A stretch of 64,000 nt of DNA, taken from positions 548,501 through 612,500 of the forward strand of contig BSBM01001026.1 of the NCBI GenBank assembly GCA_027924585.1, read 5' to 3'. The position numbers were made by a program, and so were the translations under genes. Positions within the stretch are counted from its first letter, which is position 1, and every line of letters starts with the position of its first letter. Positions 45,990-57,408 of this stretch are shown here, piece by piece. The notes under the pieces were generated by a model that worked only from the letters and a program-made list of their open reading frames with translations, did not search any database and had not been told where the DNA came from. This DNA comes from Larix kaempferi (lineage: Eukaryota; Streptophyta; Pinopsida; Pinales; Pinaceae).

Positions 45990-47020
45990 GCATCTTCATC
46001 TTTGCTTCTTATCCTTCTTGGATTCATGTCATCCACTCTTACATCTGCACTCTATATTATTTTGTGTAATCTTTGATTGTAGCATCGATAATCCTTCTTG
46101 GTGGAGGAATATCCAAAGAATATTCCTTCATCAGTTATAGAATCAAACTTTCCAATATCATCTTCATTCCTCTTTATGTAGCACTTGCTTCCAAACACTT
46201 TGAAATACTTGACTGATGTAGGTCTTCCATACCATAGTTCATAGGGAGTCTTGTCATTATTCACTCTGAGTTGTCCTCTATTAAGTATGTAGATAGCTGT
46301 GTATACTACTTGTCTCCAATATATATCAGGAAGTTTTGCTTCATTTAGCATGGTTCTGGCAGCTTCTTGAACTGTCATGGTTTTTCTTTCCACCACGCCA
46401 TTTTGCTGAGGTGTCTTTGGAGCTGAAAATTGTATTTTAATTCCATGGATTTCACAAAACGCATTGAATTCATTTGAAGTGATTTCACCTCCATTATCTG
46501 ACCTAAGACATTTGATTTTTTGGTTTGTCTCATTTTCCACCATTGCTTTGAAAGTTTTGAACTTTTCAAAGGCTTCTAATTTTTGCTTGAGAACTATTAC
46601 CCAAGTCATCCTTGTGTAATCATTAATGAGTTACATAAAATAATACTCTCCTTGCAAGATTTTAGTTCTTGTTGTTCCACAAAGGTCAGTGTGAACTATT
46701 TCCAAAATATGTGAGGCCATATGTTCTTTTGACTTGAAGCTAGCTTTGGTTTGCTTCCCATGCTGACAATGTTTACAAACTGCATTCAAAGGTTTCACAA
46801 TTTTTGGTAAATCTCTCACATCCTCCTTCTTACTTACATTGACAATATTATCAAAGTTTAAATGTCCCATCCTTCCATGCCATAACCAACTTTCATCAAT
46901 CATACTCATGGAGCATTGATATTCATTTTCTAGGATGTACACATTACTTGAATTTCTTACAGGAGTCTCAAAAAGTATTCCCTGGGTCCTTTTTTCTGAT
47001 TTCGCATTTCTCAGTGTCAA
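45990..47020 (-). pseudogene. gag-pre-integrase and integrase of element I
   Basis: Minus strand 47020-46631: SWLWHGRMGHLNFDNIV with CKHCQHGK (HHCC zinc region complete) and HTDLCG. Minus strand 46609-45990: CLRSDNGGEITSNEF, PQQNGVVERK and YGRPTSVKYFKVFGSKCYIK, so the DDE residues are present. The tail is a charged spacer rich in E and K (45800-45990), encoded by gaa/aag runs. One break occurs near 46610-46631. Confidence 0.88.
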
Positions 47021-47027
47021 AGGTGCA

Positions 47028-47981
47028 TGTTATAGGTCAAATCTGCACTTCTCCGTCTGTGATCACATTGCTCTGTTGATCACACAAAAGGACACTAAGG
47101 ATTGAAGAGCTAGGTTGACCTAGATGACCTATTGACTGGAACTACTCTCTTCATCTGAGAAACTTATTGTTTCTGTTGATTTCATCACATGTACACTACT
47201 CTCTGTATAGAAAACCAGTGTACACCTTGGAGATGAATGTTGCTTTCCTCAAGGACAACCAGCGTACACAAATTAAAATGTTGCAAACGCTTGTTGTAAA
47301 GCACAAAAGTTGCTTACTGTACGCTACTCTGGTTATATGAAACCCACATACATCTTAAGATGAAATCAAAAAATATATTAAGATTACGAATTGGGAAATT
47401 TAGTTGAAGTTGGTTCTGCAACTTCCCCAACCTCCCAATTCAACTGCCTACCTTGTCCCATAAATATAAGGAGGATCCATGAGAGAGGGGCTGAGAAAGA
47501 ATGCTTTGAGTGTTGTTATGTTGGAGGAATTCCCAAGTTATTATGAAGAGCAGGATCCCAGGACTTGGTTGCAGAAGCATCTTGACACGTCAGGTATAAT
47601 TGTATTGATTCATGTTTCTTTGACAATAAAAAGGTGGAAATGCCCTTCTTGTCCCAAATCGAATGTCTATTGGATTGTATGTTCATTTGGATTAGTATCT
47701 GATTGTTGTTGATGTTTGATTGCTTTCAATATTCATCATATTTATATAGTCAAGATACATTGAGGAAGGTTTCATTTGTGTTGCAGGTTCATCATAGGGG
47801 GAGATCAAGTAGGAGATCAAGTGAAAGCTAGGACCAGTCGTCGATTAAAGGTACATCTTTCGATATCCCAATCTCTTTCATTTGTAATAACTAAATGCAA
47901 TATAATGAATGTATTTCCCTGTCAACCCAGCCCAAGTTGGTAGTGTCTCTCCTCACTATAAGGTTTAAATCCTGAACAACA
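47028..47981 (+). repeat. 5' LTR of element E (954 bp)
   Basis: Begins TGTTATAGGTCAAATC and ends CTGAACAACA. Contains the TATA-like ataaatataagga at 47460 and a candidate short intron or leader signal (gttgcag) near 47785. No second copy is in the window; boundaries rest on the TGTT/AACA ends, the primer site and the break in element I. Confidence 0.72.
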
Positions 47982-47984
47982 GAC

Positions 47985-48002
47985 TGGCGACTCCGTTGGG
48001 GA
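47985..48002 (+). other. Primer-binding site of element E
   Basis: TGGCGACTCCGTTGGGGA, three bases after the LTR end, the same type as in element D. Confidence 0.85.
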
Positions 48003-50024
48003 GTAACCGGTAGTTTTTCTGCTCTTGGAGACCTAGTTTAGGGTTTCTTCCAGTCCATTTTTAGTTTTTGATTCTCGAAGAGGTATTGTAGGTCACTCTT
48101 ACCTGTTCTTTCTTGCCCAATCCATCTCAATTTACTGCTGCAAATCCTGTTTGTGTCCTTCTGAGATATGTACGCCGGTTTACCCTACTTACAGTAGCAT
48201 TTGTTACCTGATGAATGCCACTTTATACACTGCACAATAGCATTTATTTTCTAGTGTACGCTAGTTTATGCACTGCACAATAGTGTATTTTCCCATAGTG
48301 TCCAGTTTTCTATTAGGGTTTGATTTCCAATAGTTTGGTTTCATTTCCATCCTATTGCTTTGCCTCCTTGACTGACCCCTGAGACTTCCATGTCTCTTTT
48401 GAGTCTTGTTGGCCTCTCTTGACTCTTTTGGTTTGCTTTTGCTTGCTTGAGTACTTGTTTAAGTGTATTTACTGCTTTCTAGCCCTTTTTGAAGTTTGTG
48501 CACTATTCTCTTTTGGATATAGCTGCATACTTTTACTCTAGTTGCTTGTTGCAGTCATACAGACCTGTGTTCTTAACATTTGTTGTCTGTGGTAATGTTT
48601 GCACACTTTCACTGTGTCTTATCCTTCCCATTAGGGTTTGACCTCAAGTTTGAGTCCTTAGGGCTGCTTTTGAAAGGTTGCTTGGTTTAGATACTTTCTG
48701 ATTGTCTTGTCATTTCAGTCTAAGTGAGTCAAATCTTTCTAGTTATCTTTCTTTTGACTCCGTGTGTTGGTAATGTCATTCTTGATTTGCTTTCCTAATT
48801 TTTTGCTTAGCTTAGTGTTTTCTTAGGGTTTTGATGCTTAGGAGCAACCTGTGTAGGTATGCCTTTCCCTTACGAGTGTCTCTTTTCCCTATTTCTTTTA
48901 CACTTTGTTTGCAAGCCTAAATTTTTTTCTTTTTTGAAACAACTTGGCAGTTTGAGTCTTCCTCGAATCTTTTGATTTGTTTGTTTTGAGCCATTTAGGT
49001 GTTTTTCTTATGCACACTTTACATTTAGATCTTACTTCCTCTTGTACAAGTTCTCTTTCTGTTACAATTATCAGAAAAGACAAAAAAAAAATTAAGTAGC
49101 TTAGTAGTAAGGTCTTTCATTATTTTAAGGTAGCATAGTTTGCTTTTAAACATTAAAAGAAAATACAAAAAGAAGTTTGATTTTAGGATTGCCTAGTTTT
49201 CGATTTTTGAAAGAATATAAATGGAAAAGAGAAAATATTTTTGTGAATTTGAAAGCATTACTTTAGATGCACTTTACTTTCATACAAACCATTCCACACA
49301 CCGCACTACAACCCTTGAGTAACAAGTAGCCCTTAGAAAGAAATATTAATAAAATTTACTAGCAACATTTTTCTTTTTAGGTATACACATCATCAACTAA
49401 CTTAGGTTAGATTTTTGGACTTAAATCACCTTAAACGATCCGAAAATGGCTTCATTACTCTCATAGTACGACTTTCTATTAGGTAAATCCATCTCTATAA
49501 AATAGTCTTGGGATGCTCTACTTAAACCAGAGCTAAGCACGAGGCCGTGTGAGATTGGAATGGTTGAGGATATCCCCTCACTTTCCTCTCAACCATAAAC
49601 TAGAGTTGATTCATGTACGCGAGTTTTTTCGAACTTCGTGCTTTGCTACCCTGCCCATGCGTTTTGACTAGGCTGACGACTGTCCCCCCAGGTTATTTCG
49701 TATTGATGGTAGCCTTAGTATCAGACTTTTAGGTCTCTACATAGGTAGAGTGTGCAGTTATTCCCACTTCACCTCAGACAGACATGGAAGGTAACCCTTT
49801 GGCAGTAATCCCAGGCGGGCAGTTTGGTGATTCAAATGCTTGCACACAGTGGACCTCCAGAGGATGCCACGTAACTAATCGTCTATACTCTGTTAGTCTG
49901 TTCTGGGCCCTAATCATTTCAGACTTGGTTCTGAGATTATTTGCCATTGTTTGGCTGGTTTGATTACTTAGGAAATTTTATAGTGGTATGTTGTTTGCTC
50001 CTTAGTTGTAGTGGCCACTAGGTT
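48003..50024 (+). other. Leader of element E, first part
   Basis: About 2 kb, T-rich and without a frame of note, ending at the TSD of element B (tttta). It resumes at 57265. Long leaders are common in Tat-branch elements. Confidence 0.6.
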
Positions 50025-50029
50025 TTTTA

Positions 50030-50633
50030 TGTTGATGTATATGTAACTTCGGAATGTATTTCATCCATGTATTTCATTTATATATTATTGTACTCCTATA
50101 GAGATGTGTCATTCCTCTATACGGAAGTGTCATCATATGTATTGACAAGTGTCGCAAGTGTGTGAACTTGCCGATGGGTTATTAGACCACCATGTGTGGG
50201 GTCGGCCCTGAAATATAGATTATATGGTTGATGTATGTAGCTAGACAAGTCGGCCCCATAAGGTCACTGGGCAAATAGACAAGTATAAATAGAGATCGGG
50301 AGATATCTATTTTGATCATTCAGAAACTCACACTTCTCTCACTCAAAAGGTGGCGCACTACTAAGGAGGAGGATCATCTGCTACTAGGAGACTATCTCTG
50401 TGTATTTTGGTTGTACTTTGGTTGAGCCATTGCTCTCTCTATCTCTAAGGAAGTTGTGGGGTTTTTCACCTTAGGGTTTTCCCCACGGAAACTCTGTGTC
50501 TCTTGTCTCTCATGTTTTTGATTCTTGTGATGATTGACATGCTTGTTATGATTGATATGCATTGATATACTGTACATGTTATTCTCTCAGTTAAGATCCT
50601 AGAGTATTGTGAATTAATGCTCAAAATTTAACA
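50030..50633 (+). repeat. 5' LTR of element B
   Basis: TGTTGATGTATATG to AAATTTAACA. TATA box tataaata at 50284-50291. One gggttattagaccacc block near 50175. Confidence 0.95.
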
Positions 50634-50645
50634 TGGTATCAGAGC
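50634..50645 (+). other. Primer-binding site of element B
   Basis: TGGTATCAGAGC directly after the LTR, complementary to initiator tRNA-Met. Confidence 0.95.
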
Positions 50646-51208
50646 TAACTTGAGAAGAAGACATTGTGTAGTGACGGAAAATAGGGTTTCTTGTCTATTG
50701 GGTTTCTCTCCACAGATTTTGGAAAATCAATATAGTAGATTGACTCTACTCATCAAGGAGAATCTATCTGTCCAATCAGAATTCAATTCTGAGCATTTTC
50801 ATATTTGGCCCTAGAAATTAGGGTTTCCACAAAAATAGGAATTTCTGGAATCTAAAGACATAGCTGGAAGCTCCTTGCAAAAATTGAAGTTTAGAGATTT
50901 GGATCGAGATTTGTGGCTGGGTAGATCTCCGGGAAACTCAAACCCTAATTCAGGGTCCTCCTTAGTGAACCCGGTAAGACAAAAAGGCATTTATGAAGGG
51001 TAAATCTTTACAGATCTCAAATTCTGAATACACCAGGCTGATCAGCTCATCAAGGCACATCTTTCTATCCTTTCAGAAAGTTGAAATTCACATTTTGAAT
51101 TTTTAGGGTTTTTCCGACAAACCCTAATCCGGGACCAGATCTAGTTTTCAGCAAAATAAATGGTAAGGCCTAAATCTTTTATATTTCCATTTGAAGTACT
51201 CTTTAAGG

Positions 51209-52300
51209 ATGTCTCACCACACCAGGCTTGAGGATAAGCTTGAAGGGGTCGATAGCTTTCGAGCTTGGAAGTATAGGATTGGGTTAATCCTGGAAGAGAA
51301 TGAGTTGGACTCATATATAAATGAAGACATCCCTATCCCAGAGGATGAAGAAGCTAAGGTATTGCATAAGAAGAACTTGGTCAAGGAAAAGAGAATCATT
51401 GTTGATTGTATCAAAGACCATCTCATACCTCATGTGTCTTCTCTAAAGACACCCAAGGAGATGTTTGACTCCCTGGCCAAGTTATTTGAAGGGAAGAACA
51501 TAAATTGGAAGATGACTCTGCGGAATCAATTGAAAGGGGTCAAGATGTTGAATGGAGAGACCATTCAATCTTACTTCTCCAAGGTCTCTCAGATCAAGGA
51601 ACAACTTGAAGCTGTGGATGAAGTAGTGGACAATGGTGAAGTTGTTATGACCACTATGAATGGCCTACCTAGGTCATGGGACTCCTTTATTCAAGGAATC
51701 TGTGCAAGAAAGAAATTGATCTCTTTTAGTAAACCGTGGGAGGAATGCTCTCAAGAAGAAGCCAGGCTTGTAGCTCAAGAAGAAAATATGGGAGGTGAAG
51801 ATCAAGCTCTCGCAGCTCACACCAAAAGAAGCAAGCCCAAGAAGGAGCACTCTCACTACAAGAAGTCCACTCACTATCACCAAAAGAATAAGAAGGATCT
51901 AAGGTGTTTCACACGAAATGAGAAGTGTCACTTTGCTTCAGATTGTCCCAAGAACAAAAGGGACAACAACAACAACAACTTTAGCAAAAAGAAGAAGGGT
52001 AGCAAAAGAAGGTACCATGCTCATGCTGTCGAAGATGATGAACCTCCAAAGAAGAAAGCTAGGGTAGAAAGTGATGATGACTCATCAAGTGAAGAAGAGT
52101 ATGTTCTAATCTCTGCTCTCACAGGTACTATCCCCCATGGTTGTAATGATTGGTTAATTGACAGTGGGGCTTCCAAACAGATGACTGGGTTTAAGGAATA
52201 TTTTGTAAACCTATCTAAACATGAGTCACCCCATAAGGTGAAACTTGGGATGATTATCAATACCCTATCAAAGGAAGTGGTGAAGCCTCCTACAACCTAG
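51209..52300 (+). pseudogene. gag and protease start of element B
   Basis: The ATG at 51209 (MSHHTRLEDKLEGVD) is preferred over an in-frame upstream Met because B and Copia relatives start near this block. Domains in order: UBN2-type gag (RAWKYRIGLILEENELD, MFDSLAKLFEG, YFSKVSQIKEQL), a lysine-rich linker, a zinc knuckle and the protease active site DWLIDSGASKQMTG (52147-52190). The knuckle reads CFTRNEKCHFASDC, so the second cysteine is R and a displaced C stands where G is usual; zinc binding is doubtful. The frame ends at 52300 through a shift within protease. Confidence 0.9.
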
Positions 52301-52314
52301 ATTCTGGAAAATCT

Positions 52315-55245
52315 TTGAAGATGAAAGAAGTCCTTTATGTACCTGGGCCCAAGAAGAACCTACTCTCCATCTCTGCATTGGATGCAAAAGGTATGAGGGT
52401 TGCATTTGTAGATGGCCAAGTCCTAATGTGGCCAAAGGGTAAAACATTCGATGATGCAATAGTGATTGGAGAGCAAGAGGGAGGTTTGTATAAATTGAAA
52501 GGACAACCTGAAGATGCCATGGTGCATGACTCCGTGGAGCCAAGTGAACTTTGGCATAGAAGACTTGCACATATGCACTACAGGGCATTACCAATTGCAA
52601 GTAAGGCTGGAGAAGGTTTTCCTGAAATCAAGACCAAGCATGAAGGTGTTTTCAAAGGAGGTGCAAAAGGTAAGAACATTAAGAAGGATTTCCCAGGTAG
52701 CGAAAGCAAGGAAAAAGGTATCTTGGAAATCATCCACTCAGATGTATGTGGTCCTATGTCATCTAGTTCCCTGAGTGGGTATGTTTACTATGTCTCTTTT
52801 ATTGATGACTTCTCTCGGAAGACTTGGGTCTACTTCTTGAAGAACAAAGATAAGGTGTTTGATAAGTTCAAGGAATTCAAAACCTTGATGGAGAATCAAA
52901 CTGATAAGAAGATCCAAACATTCAAATCTGACAATGGTGGGGAATTCACCTTAGGTGAATTCAAGAAGCTCTTCAGTGATTCAGGGATTAAGAGGGAGTT
53001 GAATGCTCCTTCCAATCCACAATAGAATGGAGTTGTAGAAAGGAAGAATAGAACAATCATGGAAGCAGCAAGGGTAATGCTACATGACCAGGATCTACCT
53101 ATGCACCTATGGGAAGAAGCAACTAGAACAACAGTATATGTACATAAAAGAACACCCCACAAGATATTGGAAAAAAAGACACTAGAAGAGGTCTTCTCTG
53201 GTAAGAAACCTGAAGTTAGCCATCTCAAAATATTTGGTTGTCCAGTATACACTCATGTCCCAAAGGAAAAGAGGACCAAACTAGATCCTTCGGGAAAGAA
53301 GGGTATCTTTGTGGGTTACAGTGAAATCTCAAAAGCTTACAGGATATACTTTCCAAGGTTCAAGAAGATTGATGTCAGTAGGGATGTAAAATTTGATGAA
53401 AACTCAGCATGCATCAAATCAAGGAAGGCACCTATTGAAGTTGATGAAGAACCTAAGGAAACTAGATTTCAAGACACTGCCATGACTAAAGCAATTCCAG
53501 AAGTTGTTCGTGAGTTTGAATATCCGCAAGAACTTGTAGATCCACCCCGTGAAGATAACTCTCACAAGAGGAAACCTGCATGGGATAGAGAGCTCATTTA
53601 AGATGCAGAAAGATTCGGCATTCTAGAAGAAGAACACAGATCAAAGAAGAGAACTAGATCACATACCAGCTATGTTGCTTTACTCTGTGACATCACGAAT
53701 AAAGAACCTTCCAGTTATGAAGAAGCAGTGGAAAAGAAAGAATGGAAGGATGCCATGGTCGAGGAATACCAATCAATAATGAAGAATGATGTTTGAGATG
53801 TTGTCCCAAGACCTAAAGAGAAGTCTGTTGTGACTTCCAAATGGATCTACAAAATCAAGCATGTTGCAGATGGCAGCATAGAGAAAAACAAAGCAAGATT
53901 CGTAGCTCATGGCTTCTCTCAGAAATAGGGAATAGATTATGAAGAAACTTTTGCACCTGTAGCTAGGTATACTTCCATCAGAACAATACTTTCCCTGGCT
54001 GCAGCAATGAAATGGAAGATACACCAGATGGATATCAAGACTGCTTTCTTGAATGGTGTAGCTGAAGAGGAAGTATATGTGGAGCAGCCACTTGGTTTTG
54101 AAATACATGACAGGGAGTCATATGTATGCAGATTGAAGAAAGCCTTGTATGGATTGAAGCAAGCTCCCAAAACTTGGTATGGTAGGATGGACAGTTTCCT
54201 ATCTAGTTTGGGCTTTACCAAGAGTAAAGCGGATTCCAATATTTACTACAAGGTTGAGGAAGGGAATCCTATGATTCTACTTCTGTATATGGATGACCTA
54301 TTTGTGACAGGAGATGACAGATTGATTGAGGATACAAAGAGGAAGCTTGCTACCAAATTCGATATGAAGGACTTGGGGATGATGCACTATTTCCTAGGTA
54401 TGTAGGTGTGGCAGAGTACAGATGGGATCTTCCTTGGACAAGGGAAGTACATTGTAGATATCCTGAAGAGGTTCAGGATCATGGATTGCAAGGCCATGGC
54501 CACACCTGTGGCATCGAATCTGAAGCTTCTATGTGATGCATCATCTGAGCCAGTTGATATCTCTATGTATCGTCAGATGATTGGATCCTTGATGTTCCTT
54601 ACGAACACGAGACCAGATATTTGCTTTGCTGTGAACACATTGAGTCAATTCTTGACAGATCCGAGGAGTGTTCACCTGATTGCTGTAAAGCATATTCTAA
54701 GGTACCTGAAGGGTACAGTTGATTACGGGCTCAAGTATGAAGCGAATCAAAAGTTTAACCTACAGGGTTATGTTGATTCAGATTGGGCAGGCCGTGCTGC
54801 AGATAGGAAGAGCACTTCTGGGTGTTGCTTCAGTATGGGATCAGGTGTGATCTCTTGGTTTAGCAGGAAGCAATCCTGCGTAGCACTGAGTACATTTGAG
54901 GCAAAGTATGTTGCAGCCTGTTCAGCTAGTTGTGAGGCAGTATGGCTTCAGAAGCTACTGTCTGAGCTATTTGATCTCCCGTTGGATGCTACTAGTATCT
55001 TCTGTGATAACCCGAGTTGTGTGAAGCTGTCTGAGAACCCAGTGTTTCACGACAGGTCGAAACACATACAGATAAAATATCACTATATCAAGTATATGGT
55101 GCAGAGGCGAGTAGTGAAGCTCCTGTATGTTGCGACGGACGAGCAGATTGCAGATGTGTTGATGAAACCACTAGCCAGAGTGAAGTTCAAGTACTTTAGG
55201 GAGAAGCTTGGTGTTCTTCAAATCGATGACACTTCGAGGAAGTGA
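52315..55245 (+). pseudogene. pol of element B: protease end, integrase, RT, RNase H
   Basis: One frame (+1 relative to gag) holds MKEVLYVPGPKKNLLSISAL, the integrase zinc region ELWHRRLAHMH with its CxxC pair lost (VFKGGAKGKN), DDE residues in HSDVCGPM, KSDNGGEF and NGVVERKN, RT blocks MDIKTAFLNG and YMDDL (54287-54301), and RNase H blocks DSDWAG, SWFSRKQSCVALS and VLMKPLARVKF. Stops: TAG 53023, TAA 53599, TGA 53794, TAG 53926, TAG 54403. Several look like C-to-T or G-to-A changes of CAG or TGG, which is typical of methylated, silenced copies. Confidence 0.93.
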
Positions 55246-56646
55246 TGGACACATTTGCTGAAGCCATTCCAAGCATGTTGGAAGGAGGATCCTTCACATG
55301 GTTGTGGATGTAAGCACTGGATGATGAGCATCAGGATGATGCTTCAGTTACTGCTCTGTATATGCATCAGGATGATGCTGGATATGATCAGTTGGATCAT
55401 TTATATGTATATGTATGTATGCATCAGGTTGATGTTGGATATGATCAGTTGGATCATTTATATGTATATGTGTGTACGCATCATGTTGGATGCTAGATAT
55501 GATCAATTGGATCATTTGTATGTATTTTGTATATGCATCATGTTGGATGCTTGGACCATGTATCTTTATATGTATCAGGTGGATATTGTGTATGATCAGG
55601 TAGATCATGTATGTTGATATATATCAGTTAGGTGCATTGTGTGGATCATGTATCTATGTATGTATCAGGTGGATACATTGTATGATTAAGTGGATCATGT
55701 ATGATGATATGTATCAGGTAGATACTTGGTATGCATCAGGTGGATGCAGTTTATGATCAAGATGATCATAGATGACAAGATTCAAGATGTTGCTCTTAGA
55801 TGACATGCAGCAGGATGTTGCAGTGATGATGATCAGGATGATGTATGATGAGTATCAGGTTGATACTTTGTGGCTGTGGATCAGGTTGTGCAGATGAGCA
55901 TGTTTGGGAGATCCTATAGGTCAGATTTGTGTACCCGTAATAGCCTGGGATGCTCTTTCGAGACATTGCTCTGGGAGGACATGTAATTTGTGCCCTGGGA
56001 TATTTTAGGTCGGAGTGTGTACCCATAACATCCTGAGATGCTCTTGTGAGGTTTTGTCCTATGGCATGTAATTTATGCCCTGGGATATTTCAGGTCGGAG
56101 TTGTGTACCTGTAACATCCTGAGATGCTCTTTCGAGGTTTTTCCATGACCACATGTAATTTGCGCCCTAGGATATTTCAGGTTGGAGTTGTGTACCCATA
56201 ACATCCTGAGATGCTCTTGCTAGCTTTTGTGGTGACCACATGTAATTTGTGCCCTGGGAGATCCTTCACGTTGGAGTTGTGTACCCGTAACATCCTAGGA
56301 TGCTCTTTCGAGGTTTTGTGGTGGGGTCACATGTAATAAGTCCTGGAGATCTGTACAGGATGAAAAAGGCCTAAGATGCTCTTTAGGGTTCTTGCTAGTC
56401 AAGATACTCTTTTAAGGTTTTGTGACACACGTAATAAGTCCTGAGATATCCACAGTATCGCCAGTGATGATGAAGACCTGCAGGTGGTGGGCCTACATCC
56501 AGTATGAAAAAGGACTGGCTCTATAGAACTTCCTATGACGAGTAGATTAAGAGATTGGTTGAGATAGCAGCAGCAGTGATGATGACGATGATCCAGAGAA
56601 GAAGACTTGTGCTAGCATATTTGTGTCGAGAAATACCTTCCTAGTT
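55246..56646 (+). repeat. 3' region of element B: short repeats, then an array of about 92 bp units
   Basis: 55255-55340 is highly similar to A (reverse of 940-1030). 55340-55800 has gatcagttggatcat, gcatcaggatgatg and similar words every 20-60 bases. 55890-56400 has five to six units with tcggagttgtgtacccgtaa, gatgctctttcgaggtttt and gtaatttgtgccctgggat. It lies between the stop of pol and the polypurine tract, so it is transcribed with the element. No protein. Confidence 0.88.
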
Positions 56647-56655
56647 AAGAGGGAG
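56647..56655 (+). other. Polypurine tract of element B
   Basis: aagagggag directly before the 3' LTR. Confidence 0.9.
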
Positions 56656-57259
56656 TGTTGATGTATATGTAACTTTGGAATGTATTTCATCCATGTATTT
56701 CATTTATATATTATTGTACTCCTATAGAGATGTGTCATTGCTCTATACGGAAGTGTCATCATATGTATTGACAAGTGTCACAAGTGTGTGAACTTTCCGA
56801 TGGGTTATTAGACCACCATGTGTGGGGTCGGCCCTGATATATATATTATATGGTTGATGTACGTAGCTAGACAAGTCAGCCCCATAAGGGAACTGGGCAA
56901 ACAGACAAGTATAAATAGAGATCAGGAGATCTCTATTTTGATCATTCAGAAACTCACACTTCTCTCACTCAGAAAGTGGCGCACTATTGAGGAGGAGGAT
57001 CATTTGCTACTAGGAGACTATCTCTGTGTATTTTGGTTGTACTTTGGTTGAGCCATTGCTCCCTCTATCTCTGAGGAAGTTGTGGGATTTTTTACCTTAG
57101 GGTTTTCCCCATGGAAACTCTGTATCTCTTGTCTCTCATGTTTTTTATTCTTGTGATGATTGGCATGCTTTTTATGATTGATATGCATTGATATACTGTA
57201 CATGTTATTCTCTCAGTTAAGATCCTAGAGTATTGTGAATTAATGCTCAAAATTTAACA
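56656..57259 (+). repeat. 3' LTR of element B
   Basis: Same ends and same length as the 5' LTR. TATA box at 56910-56917. Followed by the TSD tttta and the resumed leader of element E. Confidence 0.95.
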
Positions 57260-57408
57260 TTTTACTTAGTCTACTTTTTATATTTGTGGAGGACCAACAT
57301 CTTTGTCGGTCTCGGAGGTTGCAAAACCTTCCCCCACCCATTTTGGAGCCTCCACCGCCACCGCGATGCTAGAGGATAGACTCCCGTGGTTCTTTTGAGC
57401 TTACGGGT

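Larger units (their letters stand above)
41321..47027 (-). mobile_element. Sirevirus-like Copia element I, broken
   Basis: Minus strand: gag-pre-integrase and integrase (47020-45990), RT-RNase H (44640-43100), several purine tracts (43002-43095), 3' LTR (43001-41321). Element E inserted at 47027 and cut off gag and the 5' LTR, which are outside the window. A TIR element (L) sits in the integrase-RT spacer. The YVDDIIFGS RT block and the multiple purine tracts are Sirevirus-like. Confidence 0.82.
50030..57259 (+). mobile_element. Nearly complete Copia retrotransposon B (7.2 kb)
   Basis: Two LTRs of exactly 604 bp (50030-50633, 56656-57259), TSD tttta (50025-50029, 57260-57264), primer site, gag, pol, a 1.4 kb 3' region of repeats and a polypurine tract. 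The LTRs differ at about 27 positions by eye (4.5%), mostly transitions. The pol has one frameshift and five stops, so the copy is dead but complete in layout. It serves as reference for the deleted relatives A and C. Confidence 0.96.

Noticed and set aside
45808-45999. Lysine-rich 63-codon frame as a small protein gene
   Set aside because: Low-complexity gaa/aag sequence of the integrase-RT spacer of element I.
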